Source: Hartmannibacter diazotrophicus (GTDB lineage: Bacteria > Pseudomonadota > Alphaproteobacteria > Rhizobiales > Pleomorphomonadaceae). Taken from it: 64,000 nucleotides of DNA. Location of the stretch: the NCBI RefSeq assembly GCF_900231165.1, contig NZ_LT960614.1:4217501-4281500 (forward strand), written 5' to 3'. The notes beneath the pieces were generated by a model, which did no database searches, was not told the DNA's origin, and saw only the letters and a list, made by a program, of their open reading frames with translations. Positions 7,132 through 16,587 of the stretch are shown in pieces. The number at the start of each line of letters is the position of its first letter. The first letter of the stretch is position 1. The translations under genes and the position numbers were made by a program.

Positions 7132-9876
7132 TCACGGCTCCTGCTTCTTGAGGATCAGGGACGCAGCGCCGATGAAGATCAACCCGAACAACGCAAGCAT
7201 GGCGAAATTGGCGGCGAAGTCGGTCACCGGGCGTATCTTGGCAAAGGTACCGAGCGAGATCGTCTGGAACCAGGAGGCCGGAAACAGGGTGCCGACGACC
7301 CGGCCCGGCCCTTCCACCGAGGCGAGCGGAAACAGGAAGCCGGAGAAATTGATCGCCGGTATGACGCTGAGGATGGCCGTCGCAAACGTCGCGGCGACCT
7401 GCGTCGTGACGATGGTGGAGACCAGCAGACCGAAGGCCGTGCAGGCAAAGACATAGAGGAGCGCGCCGAAGGTCATGGCGGTCAGCGAGCCGTTGAAGGG
7501 GACGCCGAAGACGAAGACCGCCGTGGCGATCAGCATGGCGATGTTCACGGTCGCCAGCGCGACATAGGCCAGTTGCTTGCCGATCAGGAATTCGACGACA
7601 CTCGCGGGCGAGGCCTGAAGGTTGGCGATTGAGCCGATCTCGCGTTCACGCACCACGCCAAGGGCGGTCATCATCGACGGGATCAGCATCAGCACCAGCA
7701 TGATGACGCCGGGCGCGATCGCATTCACCGACTTGAAGGCCTGATTGTAGAGGAAGCGCGGCCGGATCTCGATCGGCAGGACCAGACCCGACGCCCCCGC
7801 CGAAGCCTCGCGCGCCTTTTCCTCGGCCCAGGTCGTCACGAGCCCGTTGACGTAGGAGCGCACGGTCTCGGCGCGGAAGGTATTGGCCCCGTCGATCCAG
7901 ACGCTCACCTCCGGCTGCCGGCTCAGCAGCAGATCACGCCCGAAGCTCGGCGGGATGCCGATGACGAGGCGAAGTTCACCATCCTGCAGCCGCCAGTCGA
8001 CCTCCGCCTCCGATCCGATTGGATCATGCTGCTCGAAATAGCGCGATCCCTCGAAACTCCTGAGAAAGCCCCTGCTTTCGGCGGACTGGTCGCGGTCGAA
8101 AACCGCATAGGGAAGCGATTCCACGTCGAAGGAAATGCCGAAGGAGAAGATGAAGAGGAGGAAGACCGGAATGCCGACGGCAAAGCCGATCCGGATGCGG
8201 TCGCGCAGGATCTCCAGCGCTTCCCGGCGGCAGAAGGCCCAGACCCTGCCGAGGCTGCTCGCGACACCTGACGGCGCGTCATGCGTGGCGGCGGGCTGAT
8301 CAGTCCCGTCGGCGGCAACGTCCGGCTCCACGGTGCCTTCCTCGTCGTCCTCCACCAGATAGGAAATGAAGGCTTCCTCCAGCGAGGGCGCATGACGCGA
8401 GGCCACCAGGTCGGCCGGCGTGCCCATGGCCAACACCCGCCCGCGATGCATGAGCGAGATACGGTCGCAGCGCTCTGCCTCGTTCATGAAATGGGTCGAG
8501 ACGAAGATCGTCACGCCGTCCTTGCGCGAAAGATCGGCGAGATGGCGCCAGAAGTGATCGCGGGCCGCCGGATCGACGCCGGACGTCGGTTCGTCGAGGA
8601 TCAGCATGCGCGGACGGTGCAGGCAGGCGGCGGCAAGTTGCAGGCGCTGGCGCAGGCCAAGCGGGAGCTTTGCCGGCAGATCGTCGGCAACCTCCCTTAG
8701 CCCGAACCGGTCGAGGCTTTCGTTGACGCGATCGGCAATCTCGCCCGATGGCACGCGGTAAAGCCGCGCATGCAGCCGAAGATTTCCCCGGACCGTCAGC
8801 TCCTCGTAGAGCGAAAAGCTCTGGCTCATGTAGCCGACATCGAGCCGCGCCGTGAGATCGCGCGGATCGACGGAGCGCCCGAAGAGCTCCGCCCGGCCTT
8901 CGGTCGCATCGAGCAGACCGGTGAGCATCTTCATCGTCGTCGTCTTGCCGCAGCCGTTCGAGCCGAGAAATCCGAAGATTTCGCCGCGCGGGATGCTGAA
9001 ACTGACATGGTCGACGGCCGTGAAATTGCCGAAGCGGCGCGTCAGCCCCTCGGCGACGATCACCGGCGCTCCGCCGTCCGCGTCGGTCCGGGGCGGAATG
9101 ACAAGAATGTCCTCCCCCGGGTCGTTGCCGCTGTTCTGGAGCCGGCGATAGGCGGCCTCAAGCCCCTTCCCGCCGGCATTGGCAATGACCTCCGCCGTCG
9201 GTCCGCAGGCGATCAGCCGGCCGTCGTCGACGGCGATCACCCGGTCGAAGCGTTCGGCTTCCTCCATGTAGGCCGTCGCGACGATCACCGTCATGCCGGG
9301 CCGGTCGGCGCGGATGCGGTCGATCAGCGACCAGAACTGCCGCCGTGAAAGCGGATCGACGCCGGTGGTCGGCTCGTCGAGGATCAGGAGGTCGGGGTCG
9401 TGCACGAGGGCGCAGCAGAGCGAGAGCTTCTGCTTCATGCCGCCCGAGAGCTTGCCCGCAGGCCGGTCCGGAAACGGATCGAGCCCTGTCGCCTGCAGGA
9501 GACGCGCGATGCGCGCGGCGCGTTCGCGGCCATGAAGGCCGAAGAGGCGGGCATGAAAGTCGACGTTTTCGGTGACGGACAGGGTCGGATAGAGGTTGCG
9601 CCCGAGCCCCTGCGGCATATAGGCGATCCGCCCGGCGATGCGGCTGCGGTGACCCGCATCCGCCATCGAGCCGCCGAGCACCTCGACCGTTCCGGTCTGC
9701 AGCCGGCGCACACCGGCGATCAGTCCGAGGATCGCGGATTTTCCAACTCCGTCGGGCCCGATGACCGCCGTCGCACTGCCGGAAGGCAGATCGAAGGAGA
9801 CATCGTCGGCGGCAGTCGTGCGACCGTAGCGGTGCGTGACCGAGACCACACGGACCGCGGGTTCACCCGGCGGCAT
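7132..9876 (-). CDS. rbbA: RbbA-type ABC fusion: two ATPase domains plus ABC-2 permease
   Basis: A protein of about 914 residues joining two nucleotide-binding domains and a permease. Domain 1 (about 7-235) has Walker A GPDGVGKS at 40-47, signature LSGGM and Walker B LLILDEPTT. Domain 2 (about 280-500) has Walker A GSNGCGKT and LILDEPTSG. Residues 560-914 hold an ABC-2 permease with a periplasmic insert and the VREREIGSIANLQASP loop. The architecture equals E. coli RbbA (YhiH). I start at the ATG at 9876, which overlaps the end of the HlyD gene by 14 bases; a longer frame to 9939 lacks support. The product likely powers export together with the HlyD adaptor and the YhhJ-like permease. Confidence 0.92.
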   Translation of the reverse strand: MPPGEPAVRVVSVTHRYGRTTAADDVSFDLPSGSATAVIGPDGVGKSAILGLIAGVRRLQTGTVEVLGGSMADAGHRSRIAGRIAYMPQGLGRNLYPTLSVTENVDFHARLFGLHGRERAARIARLLQATGLDPFPDRPAGKLSGGMKQKLSLCCALVHDPDLLILDEPTTGVDPLSRRQFWSLIDRIRADRPGMTVIVATAYMEEAERFDRVIAVDDGRLIACGPTAEVIANAGGKGLEAAYRRLQNSGNDPGEDILVIPPRTDADGGAPVIVAEGLTRRFGNFTAVDHVSFSIPRGEIFGFLGSNGCGKTTTMKMLTGLLDATEGRAELFGRSVDPRDLTARLDVGYMSQSFSLYEELTVRGNLRLHARLYRVPSGEIADRVNESLDRFGLREVADDLPAKLPLGLRQRLQLAAACLHRPRMLILDEPTSGVDPAARDHFWRHLADLSRKDGVTIFVSTHFMNEAERCDRISLMHRGRVLAMGTPADLVASRHAPSLEEAFISYLVEDDEEGTVEPDVAADGTDQPAATHDAPSGVASSLGRVWAFCRREALEILRDRIRIGFAVGIPVFLLFIFSFGISFDVESLPYAVFDRDQSAESRGFLRSFEGSRYFEQHDPIGSEAEVDWRLQDGELRLVIGIPPSFGRDLLLSRQPEVSVWIDGANTFRAETVRSYVNGLVTTWAEEKAREASAGASGLVLPIEIRPRFLYNQAFKSVNAIAPGVIMLVLMLIPSMMTALGVVREREIGSIANLQASPASVVEFLIGKQLAYVALATVNIAMLIATAVFVFGVPFNGSLTAMTFGALLYVFACTAFGLLVSTIVTTQVAATFATAILSVIPAINFSGFLFPLASVEGPGRVVGTLFPASWFQTISLGTFAKIRPVTDFAANFAMLALFGLIFIGAASLILKKQEP

Positions 9877-10864
9877 CGGGCAACCTCGGCTGCAGCCAGT
9901 CCGGCCAGGCGGCGTCCGCCCCAAGTCGGACGTAGGCATCTCCCGTAAGGCCCGACTTCACATAGTCGCGGTACTCCTTGAGGAGGTCCGTCGGCACCGC
10001 GACCTTGACCCGGTACATGAGCTTCTCGCGCTCGGAGGTCGTTTCCACCGTCTTCGGCGTGAACTGCGCCTCCGCCGCCACGAAGGAAACGCTGGCGGGG
10101 ATCACATACTCCGGCGCGGCATCGAGAACGATGCGCGCTTCACTGCCGAACTTCACCTTGCCGACCGAGGAGGTGGGCAGGAAGACGGTCATGTAGACGT
10201 CGGAAAGGTCGAGCAGCGTGACGACGCGGCCGCCGGCCGCGACGACTTCGCCCGGCTGGACGAGCTTGTATTCGACCCGGCCGGCGATGGGCGCCTTCAG
10301 CACCAGGTCGTTGATCGTCGCCTTGATCTGCGTGACCTTGGCCTCGGCCACCTTCTGGGCGGCCTGAGCGGAGCCGAGCGACGCCTTGGCCGCCTCAACG
10401 GCGGCGGCGGCGACATCGCGCCCGGCGCGGCGCTGGTCCGCTTCCGACTGCGAGGAAAAGTCCCGCGTCCTCAGATCTTCCGCGCGCTTGAGCTGCACAT
10501 CCGCAAGCTCCAGTTCCGCCTGCCGGCTGGCAATCGCCGCCCGCGCCTGCGCCACGCCCTGGATCGCCTGCTCCACAGACGCCTGAGCGGCGGCAAGTTC
10601 GGCCAGGGTTTCGCTCTGGTCCAGGGTTGCGATCACATCGCCCGCCGCGACGAGATCGCCCTCCCGCACGTCGATGGAGGCAACGCGTCCCGGCAGTTTC
10701 GCCGACACGTCGACCCGCTGCACCTCGATCCGACCGTTCGCCATGGCGATGGTGTCGGGGAGTGCATGCGAATCCGTCGCCAGCACGTAGCGGTAGACGC
10801 CGAAGCCGCCGACAAGGGCCACCACGATGAGAAGAACGACGGCACGGATGAGCTTGCGCGACAT
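9863..10864 (-). CDS. HlyD-family periplasmic adaptor protein
   Basis: A 333-residue membrane fusion protein. One N-terminal anchor helix (about 6-25) is followed by a barrel-sandwich (biotinyl-lipoyl-like) half (about 45-80), an alanine- and glutamine-rich coiled-coil hairpin (about 85-185) and a second lipoyl half with VLKAPIAGRVEYKLVQPGEVV, then a beta-barrel. It links the inner-membrane exporter to an outer-membrane factor. It is the first gene of the operon with rbbA and the ABC-2 permease, as in E. coli yhiI-rbbA-yhhJ. The start at 10864 places the anchor helix directly at the N-terminus; an upstream in-frame start at 10918 would add an 18-residue tail. Confidence 0.9.
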   Translation of the reverse strand: MSRKLIRAVVLLIVVALVGGFGVYRYVLATDSHALPDTIAMANGRIEVQRVDVSAKLPGRVASIDVREGDLVAAGDVIATLDQSETLAELAAAQASVEQAIQGVAQARAAIASRQAELELADVQLKRAEDLRTRDFSSQSEADQRRAGRDVAAAAVEAAKASLGSAQAAQKVAEAKVTQIKATINDLVLKAPIAGRVEYKLVQPGEVVAAGGRVVTLLDLSDVYMTVFLPTSSVGKVKFGSEARIVLDAAPEYVIPASVSFVAAEAQFTPKTVETTSEREKLMYRVKVAVPTDLLKEYRDYVKSGLTGDAYVRLGADAAWPDWLQPRLPDAAG

Positions 10865-11121
10865 GGCGACCCGATGAGCTCGTGGAGAAGGAGTAGGCGG
10901 TGGCAACCCGGCGTGCACTCGGAGTTCGATTCGCTCCGGCGTCCATCCGCCTTGCCCTCTGGCTTTTCGGGATCAGTTGTACAGATCAAAACGACGGAAC
11001 GGCAAGGGCATACGGGTTTCAACGTGGCTGGGCGAGAGCCGGAGCGTCTGCGCAGCCGAATACCCGGGCAGAAGATCGGGCGGACCGACCGACTTCGCCA
11101 GACCAACCGTTCCGCGCAGGC

Positions 11122-12186
11122 TCAGACGACCTTGCCGCGCGCCGGCACCGGCCAATAGCCGACCACCTCGCCTGCCCGCAGGACGTGCACGCCGTCGACC
11201 ATGTTGGTGACGACGCAGGCGTGGTTCGGCACGATCTGCAGCTTGTCACCGACCGAAAGCCCGATCGGGCCCTCGCTGACGATCCGTCCATGCTCCTCCG
11301 AAAGCTGGTCGATCGACAGATCCGGCCGATCGAGGACATGGCCGTGGCCTGTGAGGCCGAGGAGATCGGAGGTCAGCACCTTGCTGCCCGCATCGATGAT
11401 GGCACGGTCCGGCGCGGGCACGGAGACGACCGTGGCAAGCACCGTCAGGGCGCAGTCGTCATAGCCACAAACGCCGCGAACGACCAGCGAGCGGTCGTTG
11501 TAGACATAGGTTCCCGGCCGGTGCTCGGTGACGACGGACGGCTTGTGGGCGCGGAACATGTCCGGCGAGCCGCCGGAGGTGATCGTTTCCACGGAAAGCC
11601 CTTCCGCCTCGATCAACGCCTTCGCCCTGGTCATGAAGTCCTGCACGGCCTCGGCGCCGCCGACCGGCGGATAGGTCATCAGGCCCGCGAATGTGAGGCC
11701 CGGCAAGCGGTCGATGATCAGGGCAAGATCGCGGGCCGCCTCGGGCGAAGAGACACCGCAGCGATGCGCACCAGTGTCGCATTCGACGAAGACCCCGAGC
11801 GGCTTGTCCGCATCCGCGAAGGCCCCTGAAAGCCCGGCCACGACCGGCTCACTGTCTGCGACGACCCTGAGCATGATCTTGCCGGCCAGCGCCCTCAGGT
11901 GGGCAAGCTTGCCGGCCCCGAGAATGTTGTAGGTGATCAGCACGTCCGTGATGCGGTCGCTGCCGGCGACCATGGCCTCGGCCTCGGACACCTTCTGGCA
12001 GGTGATGCCGACCGCGCCGGCGTCGAACTGCATCTCGGCGATCTTCGGCAACTTGTGCGTCTTGATATGCGGCCGGACGGCAAGCCCGTTCGTGGTCGCA
12101 TAGGTCTGAAACCGCTGGATGTTCCGCTGCACGACATCAAGGTCGACCAGCACGGCGGGCGTATCGATCTCAGACCACTCACCCAT
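11122..12186 (-). CDS. D-threonine aldolase / D-serine dehydratase-type PLP enzyme
   Basis: A 354-residue fold-type III PLP protein (alanine-racemase-like barrel plus C-terminal domain). The PLP lysine is Lys42 in RPHIKTHK. His322 and Cys324 in VPNHAC are the metal ligands characteristic of D-threonine aldolases and eukaryotic-type D-serine dehydratases. The family cleaves or dehydrates D-beta-hydroxy amino acids. A GGAGAG site 6-8 bases before the ATG at 12186 sets the start. It is divergent from an amino acid ABC transporter, RidA and IclR genes, so it probably degrades the imported amino acid; RidA would remove a reactive enamine/imine product if the reaction is a dehydration. The exact substrate is unknown. 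Confidence 0.85.
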   Translation of the reverse strand: MGEWSEIDTPAVLVDLDVVQRNIQRFQTYATTNGLAVRPHIKTHKLPKIAEMQFDAGAVGITCQKVSEAEAMVAGSDRITDVLITYNILGAGKLAHLRALAGKIMLRVVADSEPVVAGLSGAFADADKPLGVFVECDTGAHRCGVSSPEAARDLALIIDRLPGLTFAGLMTYPPVGGAEAVQDFMTRAKALIEAEGLSVETITSGGSPDMFRAHKPSVVTEHRPGTYVYNDRSLVVRGVCGYDDCALTVLATVVSVPAPDRAIIDAGSKVLTSDLLGLTGHGHVLDRPDLSIDQLSEEHGRIVSEGPIGLSVGDKLQIVPNHACVVTNMVDGVHVLRAGEVVGYWPVPARGKVV

Positions 12187-12261
12187 TTGCTCTCTCCGCT
12201 TCCTCTCAAGGGCACTTGACAAGATATGCGACAAGGCCAAAACTTCGTCAATCCGTTATTA

Positions 12262-12282
12262 CAGACACATGTCTGCTATATT
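12262..12282. promoter_or_regulatory. Dyad operator and -10 box before the amino acid ABC operon
   Basis: In the 118-bp divergent region, CAGACA-CA-TGTCTG (12262-12275) is a perfect 6-bp dyad directly upstream of a TATATT (12277-12282) that resembles a -10 box for the plus-strand operon. A good -35 is missing, which fits an activator-dependent promoter. The IclR protein encoded at the end of the operon is the obvious candidate binder; this is inference. Confidence 0.45.
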
Positions 12283-12304
12283 GGACAACGAGAGGAACAG
12301 CAAC

Positions 12305-13147
12305 ATGATCAAGACATCGGCACTGGCGGCCATCCTCGCCGCAACCCTTTCCTTCGCCCTGCCCGCCAACGCGCAGGAGACCACCAGCAAGCTCCAGGAG
12401 GTTCTCTCCCGTGGGCACCTCGTTCTCGGAACCGGAAGCACGAACGCGCCCTGGCACTTCAAGAGCGCTGACGACAAGCTGCAGGGCTTCGACATCGACA
12501 TGGGCCGCATCGTCGCCAAGGCTCTCTTCGGCGATCCGGACAAGATCGAGTTCGTCAATCAGTCGTCGGATGCCCGCATTCCGAACATCACCACCGGCAA
12601 GGTCGACATCACCTGCCAGTTCATGACCGTCACGGGCGAGCGCGCCCAGCAGGTCGCCTTCACGATCCCCTACTACCGCGAGGGCGTCGGCCTGATGATG
12701 AAGGCGGACAGTTCCTACGCCGACTATGCGGCGCTGAAGGCCGCCGGTTCGTCGGTCACGGTGTCGGTGCTGCAGAATGTCTATGCGGAGGACATGGTCC
12801 ACGCCGCTTTGCCGGAAGCGACCGTCGACCAGTATGAGTCGGTGGACCTGATCTATCAGGCGCTTGAGGCTGGCCGCGCCGACGCGGTGGCGACCGACCA
12901 GTCGTCGATCGCCTGGTACATGACCCAGAACCAGGGCCGCTACAAGGATGCCGGCTACGGCTGGAACCCGCAGAGCTACTCCTGCGCCGTCGCCCAGGGC
13001 GATCAGGTCTGGCTGAACTTCGTCAACACCGCCCTGCACGAGGCGATGACGGGCGTCGAATTCGACTTCTATGCCAAGTCCTTCAAGACCTGGTTCGGCG
13101 TCGATCTCGCCCCGCCGCAGATCGGTTTCCCGGTCGAATACAAGTAA
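12305..13147 (+). CDS. Polar amino acid ABC transporter substrate-binding protein
   Basis: A 280-residue family 3 solute-binding protein. A signal peptide of about 23 residues ends at ANA-QE. The mature part begins with the family pattern VLSRGHLVLGTG and continues with LQGFDIDMGRIVAKALFG and DIEFVNQ-like elements of the periplasmic binding fold. GAGAGG lies about 8 bases before the ATG. It heads an operon with two HisM-type permeases and an ATPase. A strong hairpin follows its stop codon. Ligand: an amino acid, plausibly the D-hydroxy amino acid handled by the divergent PLP enzyme. Confidence 0.92.
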   Translation: MIKTSALAAILAATLSFALPANAQETTSKLQEVLSRGHLVLGTGSTNAPWHFKSADDKLQGFDIDMGRIVAKALFGDPDKIEFVNQSSDARIPNITTGKVDITCQFMTVTGERAQQVAFTIPYYREGVGLMMKADSSYADYAALKAAGSSVTVSVLQNVYAEDMVHAALPEATVDQYESVDLIYQALEAGRADAVATDQSSIAWYMTQNQGRYKDAGYGWNPQSYSCAVAQGDQVWLNFVNTALHEAMTGVEFDFYAKSFKTWFGVDLAPPQIGFPVEYK

Positions 13148-13154
13148 GACAGTC

Positions 13155-13185
13155 GGCGCGGCGGCGATTTCCCCGTCGCCGCGCC
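13155..13185 (+). terminator. Intercistronic hairpin after the amino acid binding-protein gene
   Basis: Nine-base arms GGCGCGGCG (13155-13163) and CGCCGCGCC (13177-13185) enclose a 13-base loop in the 62-bp gap before the permease gene. No T run follows. As with dctP, it probably stabilises the binding-protein mRNA or partly ends transcription. Confidence 0.65.
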
Positions 13186-13209
13186 CCGAATTTCCGGACC
13201 CGATCCCTC

Positions 13210-13872
13210 ATGGGCTATCAACTCAATTTTGCCGCCGTCTGGCGCAGCTTCGACAGCCTGCTGGAAGGCCTTGGCCTTTCGCTCCTGCTGGCGGTCGGAG
13301 CGATCGGCATCGGCTGCCTGATCGGCCTTGTCGTCGCCTTCGGCCTCGTCTCCAAGCGCGGCCTCCTGCGCCGGCCGGCAGCGCTCTACGTGACGATCAT
13401 CCGCAACACGCCCATTCTGGTGCTGGTGCTTTTCACCTATTTCGCCCTGCCGCAGCTTGGCCTGCGCCTCGGCAAGATCGAGTCCTTCGTCTATACGCTG
13501 GCGATCTACTCCGGCGCCTATCTGGCGGAGGTCTTCCGCGGTGGACTGAAGGCCGTGCCGCCGGGCCTGCGCGAGGCCGGCCTCGCGATCGGCCTCACCG
13601 AGCATCAGATCCGGACCTCGATCATCCTGCCGGTGATGTTTCGCTCCGTCCTGCCGGCCCTTTCGAGCACCTTCATCTCGCTCTTCAAGGACACCTCGCT
13701 CGCCGCCGCCATCGCCGTGCCCGAACTCACCTTCGAGGCGCGCAAGATCAACGTCGAGACCTTCCGCGTGGTCGAGACCTGGATCGTCGCGAGCGGACTT
13801 TACGTCGCCACCTGCACGGTGATCGCCGCGCTCCTGCGCCGGCTCGAACGCCTGCTGGCCATTCCAAGGTGA
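13210..13872 (+). CDS. Amino acid ABC transporter permease (HisM/GlnP family)
   Basis: A 220-residue inner-membrane protein with about five helices. The EAA loop that contacts the ATPase is seen as [20 protein letters not shown] (about 118-137). The [11 protein letters not shown] segment is typical of polar amino acid permeases. It is one of two permeases that would form a heterodimer with the next gene, which starts 5 bases after this stop. Confidence 0.93.
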   Translation: MGYQLNFAAVWRSFDSLLEGLGLSLLLAVGAIGIGCLIGLVVAFGLVSKRGLLRRPAALYVTIIRNTPILVLVLFTYFALPQLGLRLGKIESFVYTLAIYSGAYLAEVFRGGLKAVPPGLREAGLAIGLTEHQIRTSIILPVMFRSVLPALSSTFISLFKDTSLAAAIAVPELTFEARKINVETFRVVETWIVASGLYVATCTVIAALLRRLERLLAIPR

Positions 13873-13877
13873 GCCCG

Positions 13878-14540
13878 ATGGACTTTCTCCCCTTCCTCGA
13901 CCAGCTCTGGATCGCCCGCATCCCGCTTCTCAAGGGCATCGGCCTGACGGTCGCCATCTCGGCGCTCGCCATTGTCGCGGGCACGATCCTCGGCATCTTC
14001 GTCGGCCTCGGCCTGACCTACGGGCACATGCTCGTTCGCCTCGTCCTTCGCGGCTATACGGACTTCATCCGCGGCACGCCCGTGCTCGTGCTGGTGCTCG
14101 CCAGCTACTACGTGCTCTCGACGATCGGCCTGCAGCTCGATCCCTTCGAGGCCGGCGTCCTCGCCCTCGCGGTATTCTGTTCGTCCCATGTCGCCGAGAT
14201 CACGCGTGGAACGCTCGGAACGATCCCGGTGGGGCAGATCGAGGCGGCCAAGGCCATCGGCCTCACCTTCTCGCAGACCTTCGCCTATGTGCTGGGTCCG
14301 CAGGCGATGCGCCTCGGCCTGCCGGCCTGGGTCAACACCGCCGCCGAGATGGTGAAGGCCTCAACCCTGCTCTCGATCATCGGTGTCGCCGAACTTCTCC
14401 TGCGCACGCAGGAGGTGATCTCGCGCACCTTCATGAGCCTGCCCTTCTATTTCTTCGCGGGCCTTCTCTACTTCGCCGTCAATTACGCGATCGAGCGCTT
14501 CGGGCGCTACGTCGAGGCGAAGACCCACATCCCGCGCTAG
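13878..14540 (+). CDS. Amino acid ABC transporter permease, second subunit
   Basis: A 220-residue HisM-type permease with about five helices, the [11 protein letters not shown] segment and the EAA loop [20 protein letters not shown]. The ATG at 13878 gives the same length as its partner; longer in-frame extension upstream overlaps the first permease and is not needed. It sits between the other permease and the ATPase. Confidence 0.93.
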   Translation: MDFLPFLDQLWIARIPLLKGIGLTVAISALAIVAGTILGIFVGLGLTYGHMLVRLVLRGYTDFIRGTPVLVLVLASYYVLSTIGLQLDPFEAGVLALAVFCSSHVAEITRGTLGTIPVGQIEAAKAIGLTFSQTFAYVLGPQAMRLGLPAWVNTAAEMVKASTLLSIIGVAELLLRTQEVISRTFMSLPFYFFAGLLYFAVNYAIERFGRYVEAKTHIPR

Positions 14541-14554
14541 ATCGAGTTCCCGAC

Positions 14555-15325
14555 ATGACCGCGAAACTTCTTGAAATTCAGAACCTTCACAAGAGCTACG
14601 GCGCGACCGAGGTGCTGAAGGGCGTCGACTGCTCCCTGACCAAGGGCGACGTCGTCTCGATCATCGGTTCGTCCGGTTCCGGCAAGACGACCATGCTCCG
14701 CTGCATCAACATGCTGGAGGAATTCCAGGGCGGCACGATCCGCCTCGACGGCGAGGAAATCGGCTATGAGACGAGCGGCAGCACGCGCCGCCGGCGCTCG
14801 GAGCGGGACATCGCCCGCCAGCGCGCGCTGACCGGCATGGCCTTCCAGCAGTTCAATCTCTTCCCCCACATGACGGCGACGCGCAACGTCACGCTCGGCC
14901 TCACCAAGGTGAAGAAGATGGCCCACGACGAGGCGGTGGCGCTTGCCGAACGCTGGCTCGACCGGGTCGGCATGCTGGCCCGCAAGGACCATTTCCCCGG
15001 CCAGCTTTCCGGCGGTCAGCAGCAGCGTGTCGCGATCGCCCGCGCCATCGCCATGAATCCCCGCCTGATGCTCTTCGACGAAGTGACCTCCGCGCTCGAT
15101 CCCGAACTCGTCGGCGAAGTGCTGCAGGTGATCAAGGATCTCGCGGCCGACGGCATGACGATGCTGATCGTCACCCACGAGATGCGCTTCGCCTTCGAGG
15201 TGTCGAACCGCGTCATCTTCATGAATCAGGGCCGTATCGCCGAGGAAGGCAATCCGCGCGAGATGTTCATCGCGCCGAAGACCGAGCGCCTCGCCGAATT
15301 CCTCAAGTCGTCGAGCTTCGGCTGA
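14555..15325 (+). CDS. Amino acid ABC transporter ATP-binding protein
   Basis: A 256-residue GlnQ/HisP-type ATPase. Walker A is GSSGSGKT (about 38-45), the signature is LSGGQQQR, and Walker B is [14 protein letters not shown], followed by the H-loop THEM. A short Arg-rich insertion (about 76-90) before the Q-loop is common in this subfamily. It powers import by the preceding binding protein and permeases; the genes are separated by 5-60 bases. Confidence 0.94.
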   Translation: MTAKLLEIQNLHKSYGATEVLKGVDCSLTKGDVVSIIGSSGSGKTTMLRCINMLEEFQGGTIRLDGEEIGYETSGSTRRRRSERDIARQRALTGMAFQQFNLFPHMTATRNVTLGLTKVKKMAHDEAVALAERWLDRVGMLARKDHFPGQLSGGQQQRVAIARAIAMNPRLMLFDEVTSALDPELVGEVLQVIKDLAADGMTMLIVTHEMRFAFEVSNRVIFMNQGRIAEEGNPREMFIAPKTERLAEFLKSSSFG

Positions 15326-15371
15326 CGGCTTTTTCCACCACTTTCCATCAAAAACAAGAAAGGTCATCCTT

Positions 15372-15758
15372 GTGACGATTACACGCTATGGCGCCGGAGA
15401 AACCGGCGCGGGTGGACAGCCCCTTCCCTTCGCCCGCGCCGTCGAGGCGGACGGCTGGCTCTATGTTTCAGGCCAGGTGGCCATGGAGAACGGCGAGATC
15501 GTGGCCGGCGGCATCATCCCGCAGACCCGCCGCACCATCGAGAACGTGATCAAGATCCTCAAAGAGGCCGGCTATGGCCTGGAAGACGTGGTGCGCGTCG
15601 GCGTCTGGCTTGACGATCCGCGCGATTTCTGGAGTTTCAACGGCGTCTATGCCGAATATTTCGGCGCCCATCCCTCGGCGCGCGCTTGCGTGCAGTCGAG
15701 CATGATGGTCGATTGCAAGGTCGAGATCGACTGCATCGCCTACAAGAAAAAGGCCTGA
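15372..15758 (+). CDS. RidA-family enamine/imine deaminase
   Basis: A 128-residue YjgF/YER057c/UK114 protein. Family elements include LYVSGQVA near residue 31, the conserved ENVIKILKEAGYGLEDVVR helix and SARACVQSSMM with the arginine that binds the carboxylate of the imine. RidA proteins hydrolyse 2-aminoacrylate-like intermediates made by PLP dehydratases. That matches the divergent D-serine-dehydratase/D-threonine-aldolase-type gene. The start is a GTG at 15372 with AGAAAGG about 9 bases upstream. Confidence 0.85.
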   Translation: MTITRYGAGETGAGGQPLPFARAVEADGWLYVSGQVAMENGEIVAGGIIPQTRRTIENVIKILKEAGYGLEDVVRVGVWLDDPRDFWSFNGVYAEYFGAHPSARACVQSSMMVDCKVEIDCIAYKKKA

Positions 15759-15785
15759 TGCCAATCATCGGGATATGAGGATCCA

Positions 15786-16577
15786 ATGGTTCTGGACGCA
15801 GAGGAAAGCATCGGCAAAAGGGCGCGCGGGCTCGACAGGGCCTTCGAGATCCTCGACTTCCTGCGCCTGAAACGCATGCCGATGCGCCCCAACGAGATCG
15901 CCGGCCAGATCGGCGCGCCGCGCTCGTCGGTCTATGAACTCGTCAACCTCCTGGTGCGTCTCGGCGTCCTCGAATATCGCGGCGGCGACGGCCGGGTCTA
16001 TCTCGGCCGCAAGCTCTATTTCCTCGGCACCGCCTATGCCGAGGAATTCGACCTCATGCGCGAATGTGACGATCTTCTGGTGCGCATCGCCGAGGAAACC
16101 CGCGAGACCTCGCAGCTCTGCATGCTGGAGGGCAACAAGTATACGGTCGCGCTGATGAAGGAGGGCCTGCGGCCCTTCCGCATCTCTTCCAACGTCGGCG
16201 AGCCGGTCGCGATCCCGTGGACGGCCTCGGGCCGCCTGCTCGTCTCGCACATGAGCGACGACGAGATCCTCGCCTTCATCCCGCCGCAGGATTTCCAGCT
16301 TCCCGATGGCTCCTGGCTGGAGACATCGGTCTTCCTCGCCGAGGTCGCCAAGGCGAGGAAGGACGGCTATTTCACCTTCAACAGCGCGGTCGAGACCTTC
16401 ACCCACTGCTTCGCGGTGCCGGTGCGCGACGAGAGCGGCATCTGCGTCGCAACGCTCTGCCTCGTCGCCCCGCGCGAGGACGGCCTTGCCAACCACGCGG
16501 CCTATCTGGGTTGCCTGCTTCGGGCGGCCGACGATCTCTCCGCCCGGTTGGGACATGAGGCCAAGGCGACGGCCTGA
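15786..16577 (+). CDS. IclR-family transcriptional regulator
   Basis: A 263-residue regulator. The N-terminal winged helix (about 12-70) includes MRPNEIAGQIGAPRSSVYEL. The C-terminal IclR effector domain (about 85-255) contains the typical IPWTASGRLLVSHM stretch and a C-terminal subdomain with VPVRDESGICVATLCLV. It lies 27 bases after the RidA gene as the last gene of the amino acid operon, and likely controls that operon and the divergent PLP enzyme gene. Confidence 0.9.
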   Translation: MVLDAEESIGKRARGLDRAFEILDFLRLKRMPMRPNEIAGQIGAPRSSVYELVNLLVRLGVLEYRGGDGRVYLGRKLYFLGTAYAEEFDLMRECDDLLVRIAEETRETSQLCMLEGNKYTVALMKEGLRPFRISSNVGEPVAIPWTASGRLLVSHMSDDEILAFIPPQDFQLPDGSWLETSVFLAEVAKARKDGYFTFNSAVETFTHCFAVPVRDESGICVATLCLVAPREDGLANHAAYLGCLLRAADDLSARLGHEAKATA

Positions 16578-16587
16578 GCCGCCGCCC

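Noticed and set aside
6166-7632. A 488-codon open frame on the plus strand
   Set aside because: Antisense to the ABC-2 permease and RbbA-type genes; composition is Arg/Asp/His-rich with no recognisable domain.
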